Source: Turnera subulata (taxonomy: Eukaryota; Streptophyta; Magnoliopsida; Malpighiales; Passifloraceae). From it: 64,000 nt of DNA. The stretch spans positions 186,001-250,000 of the forward strand of contig JAKUCV010006774.1 in assembly GCA_028386065.3 (NCBI GenBank). Reading direction: 5' to 3'. Made by a program: the position numbers and the translations under genes. This document shows positions 45,250 to 56,110 of this stretch, in pieces. Numbering within the stretch: the stretch's first letter is position 1; each line of letters begins with the position of its first letter. The notes below the pieces were generated by a model that did no database searches, had not been told where the DNA came from, and saw only the letters and a program-made list of their open reading frames with translations.

Positions 45250-46165
45250 TTTTATCTTCTCGAACTTTTAATTTGAAACAAAAAAACCCCTGAACTAAAA
45301 AATGAAATGGAAGTATCCTAAACTTTTATTTCACAACAAAAAAAAACCCTGAACTAAAAAAAAGAATGAAGGAACCTTGAACTTTTATTTTTTTAACAAA
45401 AAATCCCCTTAACTATTAGATTTTTATTAAATAATTTAGCAAGAGGGCTTGATATAAATTTAGAAAAGTTTAGGGACTTTCTTATAACTAAACCAAAAAT
45501 CTTATACCAAAAATCTTAAATCCTTAACCATGAATCCTAAACTTTAAATCCTAAACCCTAACACCCTAAACCCAAAAATCCTAAATTCTAAATCTTAAAC
45601 TTTATATCCTAAAACTCTAAATCTTAAAACACAAAATTCTAAACCTTAAATTCAAAAGTTCTAACCCCTAAATTATAAACCCTAAACCTACAACTCTAAC
45701 TTACGTTTTAATATTTAGGGTTTAGAATTGTGGAGTTTAAGGATTTTAGGGTTAAGATTTTTAGGATTTAGGGGTTTAAAATTGAAAGATTTGTGGTATA
45801 GAATTTTTGGATTTAGGTTCTATGGTCTAAAGTTTAGGAGTTTAGGTTTTAAGATTTTTAGGCCTAATTTGTTAAGATTTAGGGTTTGGAGACTAGGATT
45901 TTAAAGTTTAAATTTTATTAAGATTTTTGGGTTTAAGGTATTAGGGGTTTAGGGTTTAAAAATTTTTATATAGGGTTTATGGTTTAGTTACAAGAAAGCC
46001 CCTAAACTTTTTCAAATTTATATCAATCCTTCATATTGAATTATTTAACAAAAATCTAATAGTTCAGGAATTTTTTGTTAAAAAATAAAAGTTCAAGGTA
46101 CCTTTGTTCTTGTTATTTTAGTTCAGGAGTTTTTTGGTTGAAAAATAAAAGTTCAGGTACCTTTA
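45250..46165. repeat. Foldback element with telomere-like inner arms
   Basis: The two halves are inverted copies of one another. CTGAACTAAAAAA blocks and CTTTTATTTxxxxAACAAAAA on the left appear as AGTTCAGGAGTTTTTTG and AAAATAAAAGTTCAGG on the right; TTTAGGGACTTTCTTATAACTAAACC pairs with its complement near 45980-46010. The inner parts are irregular CCCTAAA-like repeats (45490-45700), then TTTAGGG-like repeats (45705-45990). No open frame is present. A target duplication is not clear. Confidence 0.75.
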
Positions 46166-46204
46166 TCCTAATATCATCTTTCTTTACCTAACATCCCTTT
46201 GATT

Positions 46205-46286
46205 TTGGTTGAACCACAAGAGGGGTGAGGTCTCGGGTTCGAGTCTCACTCTCCTCGACTAGTATCAAAAAAAAAAAAAAAAAAAG
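46205..46286 (+). mobile_element. Probable SINE with B box and poly(A) tail
   Basis: GGTTGAACCACAAGAGG resembles an A box, and GGTTCGAGTCTC matches the pol III B box, followed by CTAGTATC and a run of 21 A. On its left is a 40-bp piece of LTR E in inverted orientation (46167-46205) and on its right the same LTR in direct orientation. Confidence 0.55.
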
Positions 46287-46639
46287 ATGATATTAGGATT
46301 AGGACAAATGGAATTATGAAGGGTAATTAGCCAAAGAGATAATTCCAAGTAGAAGTTTGGTGTATGAGTAAAGTATTTACCGGGGGTAAATTCGGGTATG
46401 GTAAAAATGAGTTTTACTGAATGGTAACAATGACATTCACCATAATTTATTTATAACACTCCCCCTTGAATGTCATTGCACCTTTGATAGAATACGCTTA
46501 GGAAGTACTGCCTCGTTAAAAACCTTACCAAGAAAAACCCAGTGGGACAAAAACTTGGTGAAGGAAAAAAGAGTGCAGTGCGTATTCTACTCCCCCTGAT
46601 TTTGGCATCCCTTGATATCTCGAATCCTCCATAAACCAA

Positions 46640-46850
46640 TCCTCTTCATCAATTCTTCAAAAGTTGTAGTAGGAACTGATTTTGTAAATAAATCTGTCAA
46701 ATGTCACTTGAATGATTCTTGATGTATCCTCCCTTCAATTGGGCAATACAGCTAGCATTATCTTCATAAATCGTCGTTGAAACATCTTCCTCGCTAACTA
46801 ATCCATATGAATCTTGACTATGCTGCATCATCGATCTTAGCAAGCACGTT
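46640..46850 (-). pseudogene. Copia RNase H remnant of element E
   Basis: On the minus strand, pieces read TTIYEDNASCIAQLKGGYIK-like (46738-46795) and DLFTKSVPTTTFEELMKRIG (46625-46690), matching the end of copia RNase H (EDNxxCIAQ, ADLFTKxLP). Stops and frameshifts are present. Confidence 0.7.
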
Positions 46851-48224
46851 CTCGGCTAACTTCATGTATGAACACAATTTCTCCATTATTTGAAGAGGCA
46901 ACAACGATACTTTGTTTTCTGGTCACAATGATACTTGATGTATCTTCCTGTGCTTTATGTGGATCAAATAAAAGACCTACATCTGCAAAACCAACTAGAA
47001 GCACCTTGGCCTCACAAGGTTAAAATAATTCCATATACCAAGATAATAGAAAATGTATTTATAGCAAAAGCTTCAGGCTTTATGTTACAAGCAATACATA
47101 TTGTACTTAGACAGGGTACTCCAGGACCTGTCTAATAGCACGGTATTTGGAAGCTTCTTCTGAAGTTCCAATCACTAAACATGAAACACCCGTGTCCCAA
47201 TTTTACAGACAAAATACTTAAATAGAGGAGAATACCAAAAATATCCCTGAAACCCGGAACACGAAATCCAATATCAACAATATCCAAAATTCTTAATTAA
47301 AACGAGAAGTCATAAAGAGCAAATCAATCCGGCTTAACAAGCCACACAACAACCCGGCATCCTGTCGAAACATCATCAATACATAAACCCGGCACCCCGC
47401 CGATAATGTAATCCAAAAACAATAGACATCTCAATAAAAATCCAATGCAGCGGAAGAACAAACGGAGTAAAAATAAGAGAAACAAAACAACATGCATGCC
47501 GACTCTATGGATCCAACCGGGAGATCAAGCACAGCTACCTGCCGAGATAACCACGTCCGTACTCTGGAAGGATGGGAAGTGACTGCACGCTAACTAAAGT
47601 CTGAAAAACAACGTTGGCGATTATGTGAGTCGCCTACTCAGTGAGCAATATAAATCTAATTATGAAGGTGTGCAGATCAAGTCCAAAAGGAAAGAAGAGT
47701 AACAAGACAAGTAAGCAACATACAACAACCAGTACTAACATGCCAAGCCAATCAAGCAAACAATTCATTATTCTCCATCTGTTGTATGTTAAGTTTTCTT
47801 ATTATAATTCATTATTCAGGGCCCCTACTGTGTGCGTCGAGCTCGGTCCCGTCTCATGAGACAATCAGGCATAAGCCCAAATACAACCAGGCACGAAGCC
47901 CAACATATCCATAGAGAGAGAGAGAGACAGAGAGAAAGAGGGAGGTAGAAAGGGGGAGGTAGAAGGAGGGAGGTAGAACCGGTCATTACAGACCCATATT
48001 CAAATCCGCATAACACTTGCTATTCCGCAAGCAAACCCGAGGGGTATCACTTCCCGCTCGAAACAACCGGTCATCAGCACACAGTAGCCTAACTTCTACT
48101 GTACATTATCTTAATTCACAAGTTATGAGTTTATGTGTGCCAAGAGATTGTGATTTAACAGGGTTGTGTGATAAAACAGCTCAATCAGATAACCGGGTCT
48201 CCGACCCACAATACATCACACCAA

Positions 48225-48704
48225 NNNNNNNNNNNNNNNNNNNNNNNNNNNNNNNNNNNNNNNNNNNNNNNNNNNNNNNNNNNNNNNNNNNNNNNNNNNN
48301 NNNNNNNNNNNNNNNNNNNNNNNNNNNNNNNNNNNNNNNNNNNNNNNNNNNNNNNNNNNNNNNNNNNNNNNNNNNNNNNNNNNNNNNNNNNNNNNNNNNN
48401 NNNNNNNNNNNNNNNNNNNNNNNNNNNNNNNNNNNNNNNNNNNNNNNNNNNNNNNNNNNNNNNNNNNNNNNNNNNNNNNNNNNNNNNNNNNNNNNNNNNN
48501 NNNNNNNNNNNNNNNNNNNNNNNNNNNNNNNNNNNNNNNNNNNNNNNNNNNNNNNNNNNNNNNNNNNNNNNNNNNNNNNNNNNNNNNNNNNNNNNNNNNN
48601 NNNNNNNNNNNNNNNNNNNNNNNNNNNNNNNNNNNNNNNNNNNNNNNNNNNNNNNNNNNNNNNNNNNNNNNNNNNNNNNNNNNNNNNNNNNNNNNNNNNN
48701 NNNN
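48225..48704. other. Assembly gap (480 N) with duplicated flanks
   Basis: The 164 bases before the gap (48061-48224) are identical to the 164 after it (48705-48868). ORFs that cross the gap are artefacts of the N run. Confidence 0.97.
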
Positions 48705-49230
48705 AAACAACCGGTCATCAGCACACAGTAGCCTAACTTCTACTGTACATTATCTTAATTCACAAGTTATGAGTTTATGTGTGCCAAGAGATTGTGATTT
48801 AACAGGGTTGTGTGATAAAACAGCTCAATCAGATAACCGGGTCTCCGACCCACAATACATCACACCAAACACCCAGAATCACACCACATGTTATAATCCA
48901 TAACTAATTCAATCATCCAGCTCATAAGCAAAAAGTACACTTAGGCACACAATACAGATTACAGCATGTTAGCAAACAAGCATACACTCAAACAAACCAA
49001 TCCAATGAGCTCATGCATACAAACATAAAAAGACATATAAAGTCACCTCAACGACGATTGTCCTGTGGAGCTTTTCCCAGAACAGATCCTCCAGCTCCCG
49101 AGGTATTACCCGTGCCTGAATACCGGCACACACAACAAATTACAAACAATCATAATATAAACGTGCATGCATGTAACTACAATGCTCAACTGAGTTAAAC
49201 CCGTCCCTAGTTAGCCAATTATGAAATTCC

Positions 49231-49465
49231 CGGGTCTAAACCCGACTTAAAGTTCTCTCACCAAAACTCCGAGTATCGGGACCTAAGGTTCACCGGGCTT
49301 AAGCCCAACTAAGTTCAAGAGTAGTTCCCGGGCCTATGGCCCACTCATTATGTCCTTCACGAATTTCCGGCCTAAAGTCCAATCTAAGCCCAAATTCAAT
49401 TTCCGGGCCTAAAGCCCACTTCCTTAAGTCCTTATTAATCAATTATAGGATTGGGCTCAAAGCCC
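49231..49465. repeat. GGGC-loop-GCCC hairpin array in LTR G
   Basis: Units: CGGGTCTAAACCCG (49231-49244), GGGCTTAAGCCC (49295-49306), GGGCCTATGGCCC (49330-49342), GGGCCTAAAGCCC (49405-49417), GGGCTCAAAGCCC (49453-49465). The first unit has its fourth stem pair changed on both sides (T/A for C/G). Confidence 0.8.
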
Positions 49466-49686
49466 GTTACTTAAGTCCAAGGTCAATTCGATGTCCAAAG
49501 ATTCCCGGCCTAAGGTTCTACCCGTGTCGGTAAATTCCTGGTTATATTCCACACAAACTCCCGTACTCGATTTACTACTATGTACCTTATCAATATTACA
49601 AAACCCAATCCAAATTAAACAAGTACATGCCATGAATAACACAAATTATACATCAAGTATAATGCCGGAGTCAAAACCCGAACCTT

Positions 49687-49753
49687 CGCCGGAAAATTCC
49701 CGAGCCTCGCCGGAAAATTCCCGAGCCTCGCCGGAAAATTCCCGAGCCTTCGC
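49687..49753. repeat. 21-bp minisatellite, three units
   Basis: CGCCGGAAAATTCCCGAGCCT is repeated three times with a single-base difference at the last junction, and partial units continue on both sides. Confidence 0.9.
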
Positions 49754-50988
49754 CGGATTCCGGTGAACTCGCCGGAAAACACCCAAAGCTGCCACAACGG
49801 CCCAACAACCACAAACCAATTCAGATTCAACACAAAACAATCACGCAGATCCTTAAAACGAATTGCAAAAGAAGAAAACCAAAAGCCCCTTACCCGGAAA
49901 ATTCACTGCCAACCCGAACCTCCACTTCTCTGCCGGTGGAACACACACACGCACCCGAGCACCTTCACTGCCCGTCACGCCCAGCACCTCACTCACACAC
50001 GCAAGCACCAACGCCGGCGAGCCACTCACGCACCCGCTGCAAAACAACCACGAGCAGCAACGCCACACCGAGCACCACCAAAACAACAATCTGCAAAACC
50101 ACAACACAACCCATCAACCCGCCAACAGCAACCATCCATCAACACCACGACACCAACCCCACGAACCCGCCACTGAACACAACCCCAACCAGCAACCACG
50201 ACCCAACACACAAAACCAAAAACCTAAATTAGCATAGCTCGGCCAAAGACAACCGACGACGAGGAGAAAGACAGAAATCGAAGAGGAGGAGCAAGGCTTA
50301 CCGACAACTCGAAGAAGCGGCTGCGACTCGTTGGCACAACTCCTGCCGTCGTGCACACAACCCAAAGTGCGCGGCAACTGAAGCCCCCTCGGCCTTCGTC
50401 ACAGCTCCTCCGCGAGCAGCACTCCTCCTGCACAAGTACGGGCGGTGGCGACACAAGGGGAAAAGAAATTGAACGGGATGAAGGAGAAGAAGGATCCCGG
50501 CCGTGTGGAGAGGAGAAGAACCGGGTGGCGACGATTAAACCAAAGGCACGGCGAGGTCAACTGGGAAGAGATTCGACCAGACACCGTGGAAGAGGGAGAG
50601 GGAGATGAGGGAGAGAGAGAGAAGGGAGAAGGAAGAGGGAAGGAAGGTAGGAGCGGCGCCGGGTTGGAGAAGAAGAGAAATAAGAGAAGGAGAAAAGAAG
50701 AAGAAAAGAAAAAAAGAAAAGAAGAAGGGAGTGGCCGGCTAGGGTTTGGCCGCCCCTAGTGGAGGCGCGGTCAACCCCCTGGTCAACGCGGTTTCTTTTT
50801 TTTTTTTTAAAACGTTACCAAAATGACGTAGTTTCGGGCCCGATTAAACTCCAACGAAAGCCGAACCCGTCATACCATCGACTTAATTCTCATTTAACCA
50901 AGGTAAAATAATTTATTTCCTTGTCCAAAATCCGAAAATTCCTCAAGGGCAAAATTGGAATAAAAATTCCAAAAAAAATCCGAAAAAA

Positions 50989-51192
50989 TCAAATTATAAA
51001 AATTCGGGGCGTTACAAAACATATCAACATAAACTTATCCATACTCATATTGATCATGTAAAGATTAACTCCAAATTTTGTAATTTCCCGGGAATTAGTT
51101 GCTTCAGACAACTTGGATCCTTCAGGGATCTTCATGTATATTTCACGACTTATAGATCCATAGTAGGCTGTAAAAGCATTCATTTGATGCAT
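50989..51192 (-). pseudogene. Copia reverse transcriptase remnant of element E
   Basis: MHQMNAFTAYYGSISREIYM and KIPEGSKL on the minus strand resemble the MDVVTAYLYGSL...IYMKIPEGF segment of plant copia RT. The frame covers the boundary of solo LTR G at 51016, so its end is chimeric. Further worn RT/IN sequence extends right to about 51420. Confidence 0.7.
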
Positions 51193-52836
51193 TTCTAATT
51201 CTTTTCATATAATGCCAGACTTATAAAAATAATTGCATCCACCACAGGAGAGTGCATCTCCTCATAATTAATATCAGGACATTTGGGTAAAACCTTGTGC
51301 TATAAAAACCGTGCTTTATATCTCATTGTCTTTTCGCACAAATACCCTTTTTACGACTGATCAATTTTACACCATCTGGTGTATGGACTACAGGTCCGAA
51401 AATTTCTCGCTTCACAAGCAAGTCCAACACAGCCTTAATTACATTTCTCTTATTTTTGGCCAATCGTTTTTGCGCCTACATTCATCAATGTAGGTTCATG
51501 ATTCTCATTTTTATTTAGAGCTATATTATAAATAAAACAAATATTTCGTCGACGGTTATTTCACGTCGGTTCCATCACATTCCTAACACTGTAATTGAGA
51601 TCTCATCATTTTTATTTATTTCAGATACCTGTGTTAGTTCTGAAACTTTATCAATCTGTGTCAGAAAACCTCTTTTGGAGGATTTTCCTCTTCTTGAGGA
51701 ATTTTAATACAAATCTCTACTGGAGGCCTTATTTTCTTACTGGGGCCATCTTATCTCTTTGCTCCTTTTTCTCTATCGAAAATTTTTTTTCTTTTGGAAC
51801 CGAGTATATTCTACGCTTTATGCGTACTTTAGATTCATTTGCATACTATACTTGTTCTTCTGGAACATTAATTTGAACAGGAGCATATGCAGCTGGTATG
51901 GTCACACTTTTCAAATCAATAAATATGTCTGGCAATTGACTTACTAATATGTTGCAAATGAATCATCTTCTGAACTTCATGTTCACACAAATTCGTTTGA
52001 GGATAAACAACTATATATTGATAATGTATTTCAATAATATCTTGATCCAACTGCTTATTTTCTCCCCTTGATGTTGGGTAAACTCTTTCACCAAATTAAC
52101 AATAAACAAATCTCCAATCATTAATCAATGGTTTCAATTACTTTGAAATTGATGGAGATTTTTATACCCAACATTTATTCCTAACCTTCTTTAAGGACCA
52201 ATTTTACTATGCTGTGGTGGAGCATTATATACTGTATAACCAATGGTCCGAAGATGGGTGTTACTAGTGACCATGAACCAATCAAATGGGGAGACCTTTT
52301 GTTTGGCTTGATGCACATAAGTGTTGCTGCATGTAAAATACTATTTTCTCAAATAGTTATATTTCATCAATGGTCCTACAATCAATTGTCAATGTTCCCC
52401 CAGATCTGTTTGGGTTTATTTCCAATGATATACATTATCCATTGAAGAAATATACCAGCATTATTTAGATATATAGTCTAATAACATAATTAGGGATATG
52501 TACCCGCAAGTGGCTTAATCATTAAAACAAGTACGCACAATGCCAACTTGCGTCACACAATGGACCATATAGTCGATGCATCGTAAAAATTACCTAGATG
52601 GTCAACACAGCGGATTTATCAGTCCACGTTCATATCCCAGAATTAATCACAAACTTGCTGGTCTAGGCCAATCTCATCTTAGGAAGGCCGTAATATTAAT
52701 TTCGCAGCAAACAAATACATGGAAATTCATTGATTGTAAAAACTTCTGGTTTTTCAATGAATGACCAAATAAATTTTGTGCATCATTATTGACTCGGGAT
52801 GGCCCAACCGGTCAAACCAAACAATATGTCCATGTA

Positions 52837-53066
52837 CCAACTTCAAGTTGGTGCCAGCTTCAGGCTGCTATATATATATGCCAGCTTCAGGCTGGATATG
52901 ATGACTTAGGAAGATTATTTACCAGCTTCTGGCTGGGGCATACTAGCATAAATTACATATTTATCAGCCAACTTCTAGTTGGTCTCAGCTTCGGGCTGTG
53001 CAAACTGTGTATTTAAACACTTAAAAATTGCTAGCTTTAGGCTAGTGCATTCCAACTTCTGGCTGG
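52837..53066. repeat. CCAGC-TTCAG-GCTGG hairpin array in element E
   Basis: Eight units: 52837-52851, 52854-52867, 52881-52895, 52922-52936, 52968-52982, 52986-52998, 53031-53045 and 53052-53066. Stems alternate between CCAAC/GTTGG, CCAGC/GCTGG and CTAGC/GCTAG around a TTCNN or TTTAG loop. The unit at 53052 is mismatched (CCAAC/GCTGG, a G-T type pair). Confidence 0.85.
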
Positions 53067-53313
53067 ATATGGTAAGTTTCATAACTTAGATTGCTAGCTT
53101 CAGGCTGCAATATATGTGCCAATTTTAGGCTTATATCTGCCACTCATGTCGGAAAAGATCAGAATTATTAAGCAAACTTTTTCAAAAACAACTTTGGAGC
53201 TTACTGACAAATAATGCAAAGTTTTTAATTATCGAAAAATCTTCTGGATCTTTTCGGAGACAGAAAAAGAGTCCACTTTTGAAAAACTGACACCTAGCTG
53301 TCTAATCTCAGAC

Positions 53314-53322
53314 TATAAGAAG
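53314..53322 (+). promoter_or_regulatory. Possible TATA box of VEG copy 3
   Basis: TATAAGAAG lies 58 bases before the ATG at 53372. It is weaker than the TATAAAAG of the other two copies. The preceding AAAAATCTTCTGG stretch matches AAAAATCTTCGGG upstream of copy 2. Confidence 0.35.
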
Positions 53323-53371
53323 GGGAGGCGGTTGAGACAGGAAGATGCAGAAAACTCAACAAGACAAGAAA

Positions 53372-54057
53372 AAATGCCTTCCCCAGCTACTGTTTTCTTT
53401 ATTGAGGGTGCCTCTCTAGGAAGAAGGAATAGGTTAGCTTATAGCATGGTGAATGAGCAGCAAGAGGAATGACCGAATGATCTGGCGAGAATTCCTCGTT
53501 TAGTGTTTGTTGATGAACTTTATTCATCTAGGTTCTTTGTAACTCCTATGGAAGAAGCATTCTTCCTAAAGGACCAAAGCAATCTAAGGGCTTCCTTTTA
53601 TGGCTCGGCTAACTCTATTATGTTTTTCATATCTAATAGACTGCAGGATTTTCAGCTAGAGCCTTCATGTCAAATTTTAAATCAAAGCAGTTATTATCAG
53701 GTTTTCATGATGGCTCGGAGCGTCCCAAGGGTGACTGGGTTACCACCTACATGGCCTAAGGTACGACTTCTACAATGGAATTGCAGGGGTGTAGCAAGAA
53801 GGTCCCAAGATTTTGTGCATACCTCAAGGGATCTGAAGAATCAGTACAAGCCCAATATGGTACTGATTACTGATACTTTGTGGCAAGCAGGAGAAAATCA
53901 TGGTGTAATCCCACTCCGTTTTCCTGCAACGAATCGGTTTAAGATACCTGGAGAAAACAACATGGGTGGTATGTGGTTCTCCTGGAACGACAGTGTTAGG
54001 GTCAACATCAACAACGAGGCTCAGAGTTTTAGAGTCAATGTTGTACCCAACAGATAA
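53372..54057 (+). pseudogene. VEG copy 3, one in-frame stop
   Basis: It starts MPSPATVFFIEGASLGRRN and runs collinear with copy 1 to the stop at 54055-54057. A TGA at 53470-53472 interrupts residue 34; otherwise the frame is open. The longest open part begins at 53503. The endonuclease-like half has WNCRG, ITDTLW (for TETQ) and GGMWFSW. Codons are A/T-ending where copy 1 uses C/G-ending ones, so divergence is old, but the residues are mostly kept. It lies antisense inside element E. Confidence 0.75.
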
Positions 54058-54282
54058 ATATCTGTATAAACTTATGTATGAGGACAATTCCTCTTTGAAT
54101 GTTTTCTAGTTATGGATCCATTATGCAATAATAATATGCATATTTTCCCTTTGCCATTAAAACCTCATCCAGGGCCATAAGCACAATTAATTATACTGTC
54201 TTATTCGCTTCAGGGAATAGAGTAGAGTCAATTCAACGGGATCCGTAATAATTTCTTTTACTACTGTAAATGAGGGTTTCTG

Positions 54283-54390
54283 TACTCTTCAAGAGTATTA
54301 GCTCTTCCAGAGCGTAAATATATGATCTTCTATATCATAGTAAAGCATGCGTTCTTCAGGAACATATTCAAACTTATGCTCTTCTGGAGC
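54283..54390. repeat. GCTC-TTCNN-GAGC hairpin group in element E
   Basis: TACTCTTCAAGAGTA (54283-54297), GCTCTTCCAGAGC (54301-54313), GTTCTTCAGGAAC (54351-54363) and GCTCTTCTGGAGC (54378-54390). The loops share TTC with the array at 52837-53066; stems differ and remain complementary. Confidence 0.8.
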
Positions 54391-54928
54391 GTATTAATTT
54401 TTTTTTTTATTTCGAGATGATACTATCACATGTTATGTGAAATAGTTGACATCCACACATATAATTTTCCCCCTTGGATGTCAACTTGCATTGTCTTCAG
54501 GACAAATGCCTGAGCCATTATTCTAGAAACGATGATAAAATGTTGTAAAGTAAATAAAATAAAATAAAATAGCACATAATAATAAAACTGAAACATAAAT
54601 TAAAATTATTCAATATATACTGGCTTGCACCTTCAGGGTAAGCAAGATAATAACAGTATCCATCATCGAATGGTCATACAATATCCACCTTCTGGTGGTC
54701 ATACAACATCTTTCTTCAATTTTTCTCAAAGGTCTGCGGGATCTTTTGGCAGTAAGACATCCAGTTTTTGCTATATATTCGCTTTTTATTGCGTCTGCCA
54801 GATAATTTGCATTTAAAATGCATTCAATACCCATAATAAATTTCTTCCAGAAATTTTAAGGGCCTTCAATTAACATAATTCCAAAATTTAAATAAATAAA
54901 AGACTTAATTAAAAATAAATAAACATGG

Positions 54929-55160
54929 GCCTTTTATAAATTAGCTCAGTCAAAAATAAATAACCAAAAATTAAATACGATGGGCCTTATATGAGCCCAA
55001 GAATAACGTAAATGAAATTAAAGCGAAAATTAAATGCAATGGGCCTTGTACGAACCCAATCAAAACGTAAATGAAATCGAGAAATTAAATATAATGGGCC
55101 TTTTTGTAGCCCAATAAATAACCAAAAATTAAAGGCAATGGGTCTTTTATGAGCCCATTT
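54929..55160. repeat. TGGGC-loop-GCCCA units near the 5' end of element E
   Basis: TGGGCCTTATATGAGCCCA (54981-54999) recurs with changes near 55040, 55096 and 55139. One unit has TGGG/CCCA only, and one has a TGGGT/GCCCA arm with a G-T type pair. Spacers are AT-rich with AAATTAAA in common. Confidence 0.7.
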
Positions 55161-55360
55161 GTAATTTAAATAAAAACATAAACATAAATTAAATACAAGC
55201 ATAATAATAGATATAATATACACCTACTCGATAAATCTTTCGGCAATAATAATGGCATAATAATAAAGAATATATAACATATATAGAAAGGATGAAAGTA
55301 GTAATAAGAAAAATTTTAGAAATAAATACCTTAATAGAGTAGAGATTCGTGCTGATAATG

Positions 55361-55844
55361 TGTTATAAAATTGGGGGAGATTTTCACTATTTGATGGGAT
55401 AATACAAACTTGATCAAGGTAATAATACAACTTTGGTAATAATAATACACTTTTGATAATAATATGTAGGAGAATAATAAATTTAGATGGAGGGAGATTG
55501 GAAGAGAAGTGTATGAAATGAGAAGAGAGTGAAGTTTATGGTGAGTTGTAAGTGTATGAAAGTGAAGGAATGAAGGGGTATTTATAGTTGGAAATAGGAG
55601 GATAAAAACAAATAAGTATGATTAATTTAGAAGGATAAAATCAAAGGAATGTTAGGTAAAAAAAGATGATATTAGGATTAGGACAAATAGAATTATGGAG
55701 GGTAATTAGCCAAAGAGATAATTCCAAATAGAAATTTAGTGTATGGATAAAGTATTTACCAGAGGTAAATTCGGGTATGGTAAAAATGAGTTTTACTGAA
55801 TGGTGAATGATAACAATGACATTTACCATAATTTATTTATAACA
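55361..55844 (-). repeat. 5' LTR of element E
   Basis: A 484-bp LTR with perfect 8-base terminal inverted repeats (TGTTATAA and TTATAACA). Its right 180 bp match 46279-46458. A primer-binding site is on its left. Confidence 0.85.
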
Positions 55845-56110
55845 GAGGGGGTAAAAAGTAATTAACCCGATTCCAAACCTATAGCCGCCGATATTTCCTC
55901 GGTTCGCGCATCTAGTCTCCCTCGTCGACTAGTAAGCCTCTTTTTTTTTTTTTTTCGTTCTCAAAAAAAAAAAGTAAGCCTTTTTTCAGTCTCACTGTAC
56001 TAAAAAGGCTAAAGCCCTAAAAAGAAAGGACCATTTCCCGCCTCTGTTTCCTCCCCACTACCCCGCGTCTCTCTCTCTCTCTCTCTCAGTCTCTGGCCCC
56101 AAATCTGGAA
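55845..56110 (+). promoter_or_regulatory. 5' flank and leader of TOP6A with CT repeat
   Basis: Only 266 bases separate LTR E from the TOP6A start codon. They include poly(T)/poly(A) runs bracketed by AGTAAGCCT (about 55929 and 55973), which look like a truncated retroposon with a short target duplication. A CT microsatellite (56067-56087) lies just before the ATG, as is common in plant 5' leaders. No clear TATA box is seen. Confidence 0.5.

Larger units (their letters stand above)
47182..51016 (-). mobile_element. Tekay-like solo LTR G with assembly gap
   Basis: Ends TGTAACGCCCCG (51016, minus) and GTGTTTCA (47182) match those of LTR A at 1505-4181. The flanking pentamer AAACA occurs at 47177-47181 and 51017-51021, so this is a solo LTR left by recombination. 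Inside are a run of 480 N (48225-48704), GGGCC/GGCCC-type hairpins (49231-49465), a 21-bp minisatellite, a GC-rich block and a purine-rich tract (about 50590-50740). ORFs in 49700-50760 follow composition and show no domain. Confidence 0.82.
46279..55844 (-). mobile_element. Element E: decayed Ty1/copia (Retrofit/Ale-like)
   Basis: The right LTR is complete (55361-55844) and the left one is a 3'-LTR fragment (46279-46458), both ending TTATAACA. Minus orientation follows from TTATCAGCACG (primer-site type, 55347-55358) and AAGGGGGA (polypurine tract) beside the left LTR. Worn pieces of pol remain: RNase H at 46640-46850 and RT at about 50989-51192. The interior also holds a Tekay-like solo LTR, three groups of short hairpins and VEG copy 3. 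Stretches 51420-52830 and 54130-55345 are AT-rich with no recognisable frame. Confidence 0.75.

Noticed and set aside
45490..45990. Interstitial telomere
   Set aside because: The repeats are irregular, run in both directions, and lie within a foldback element.
48017..48736. Long frames on both strands across 48017-48736
   Set aside because: They consist mainly of translated N bases of the assembly gap.
49763..50760. Pro/Thr/His-rich and Arg-rich frames at 49763-50760
   Set aside because: Overlapping frames on both strands in the GC-rich end of a solo LTR, with no domain and no codon bias.
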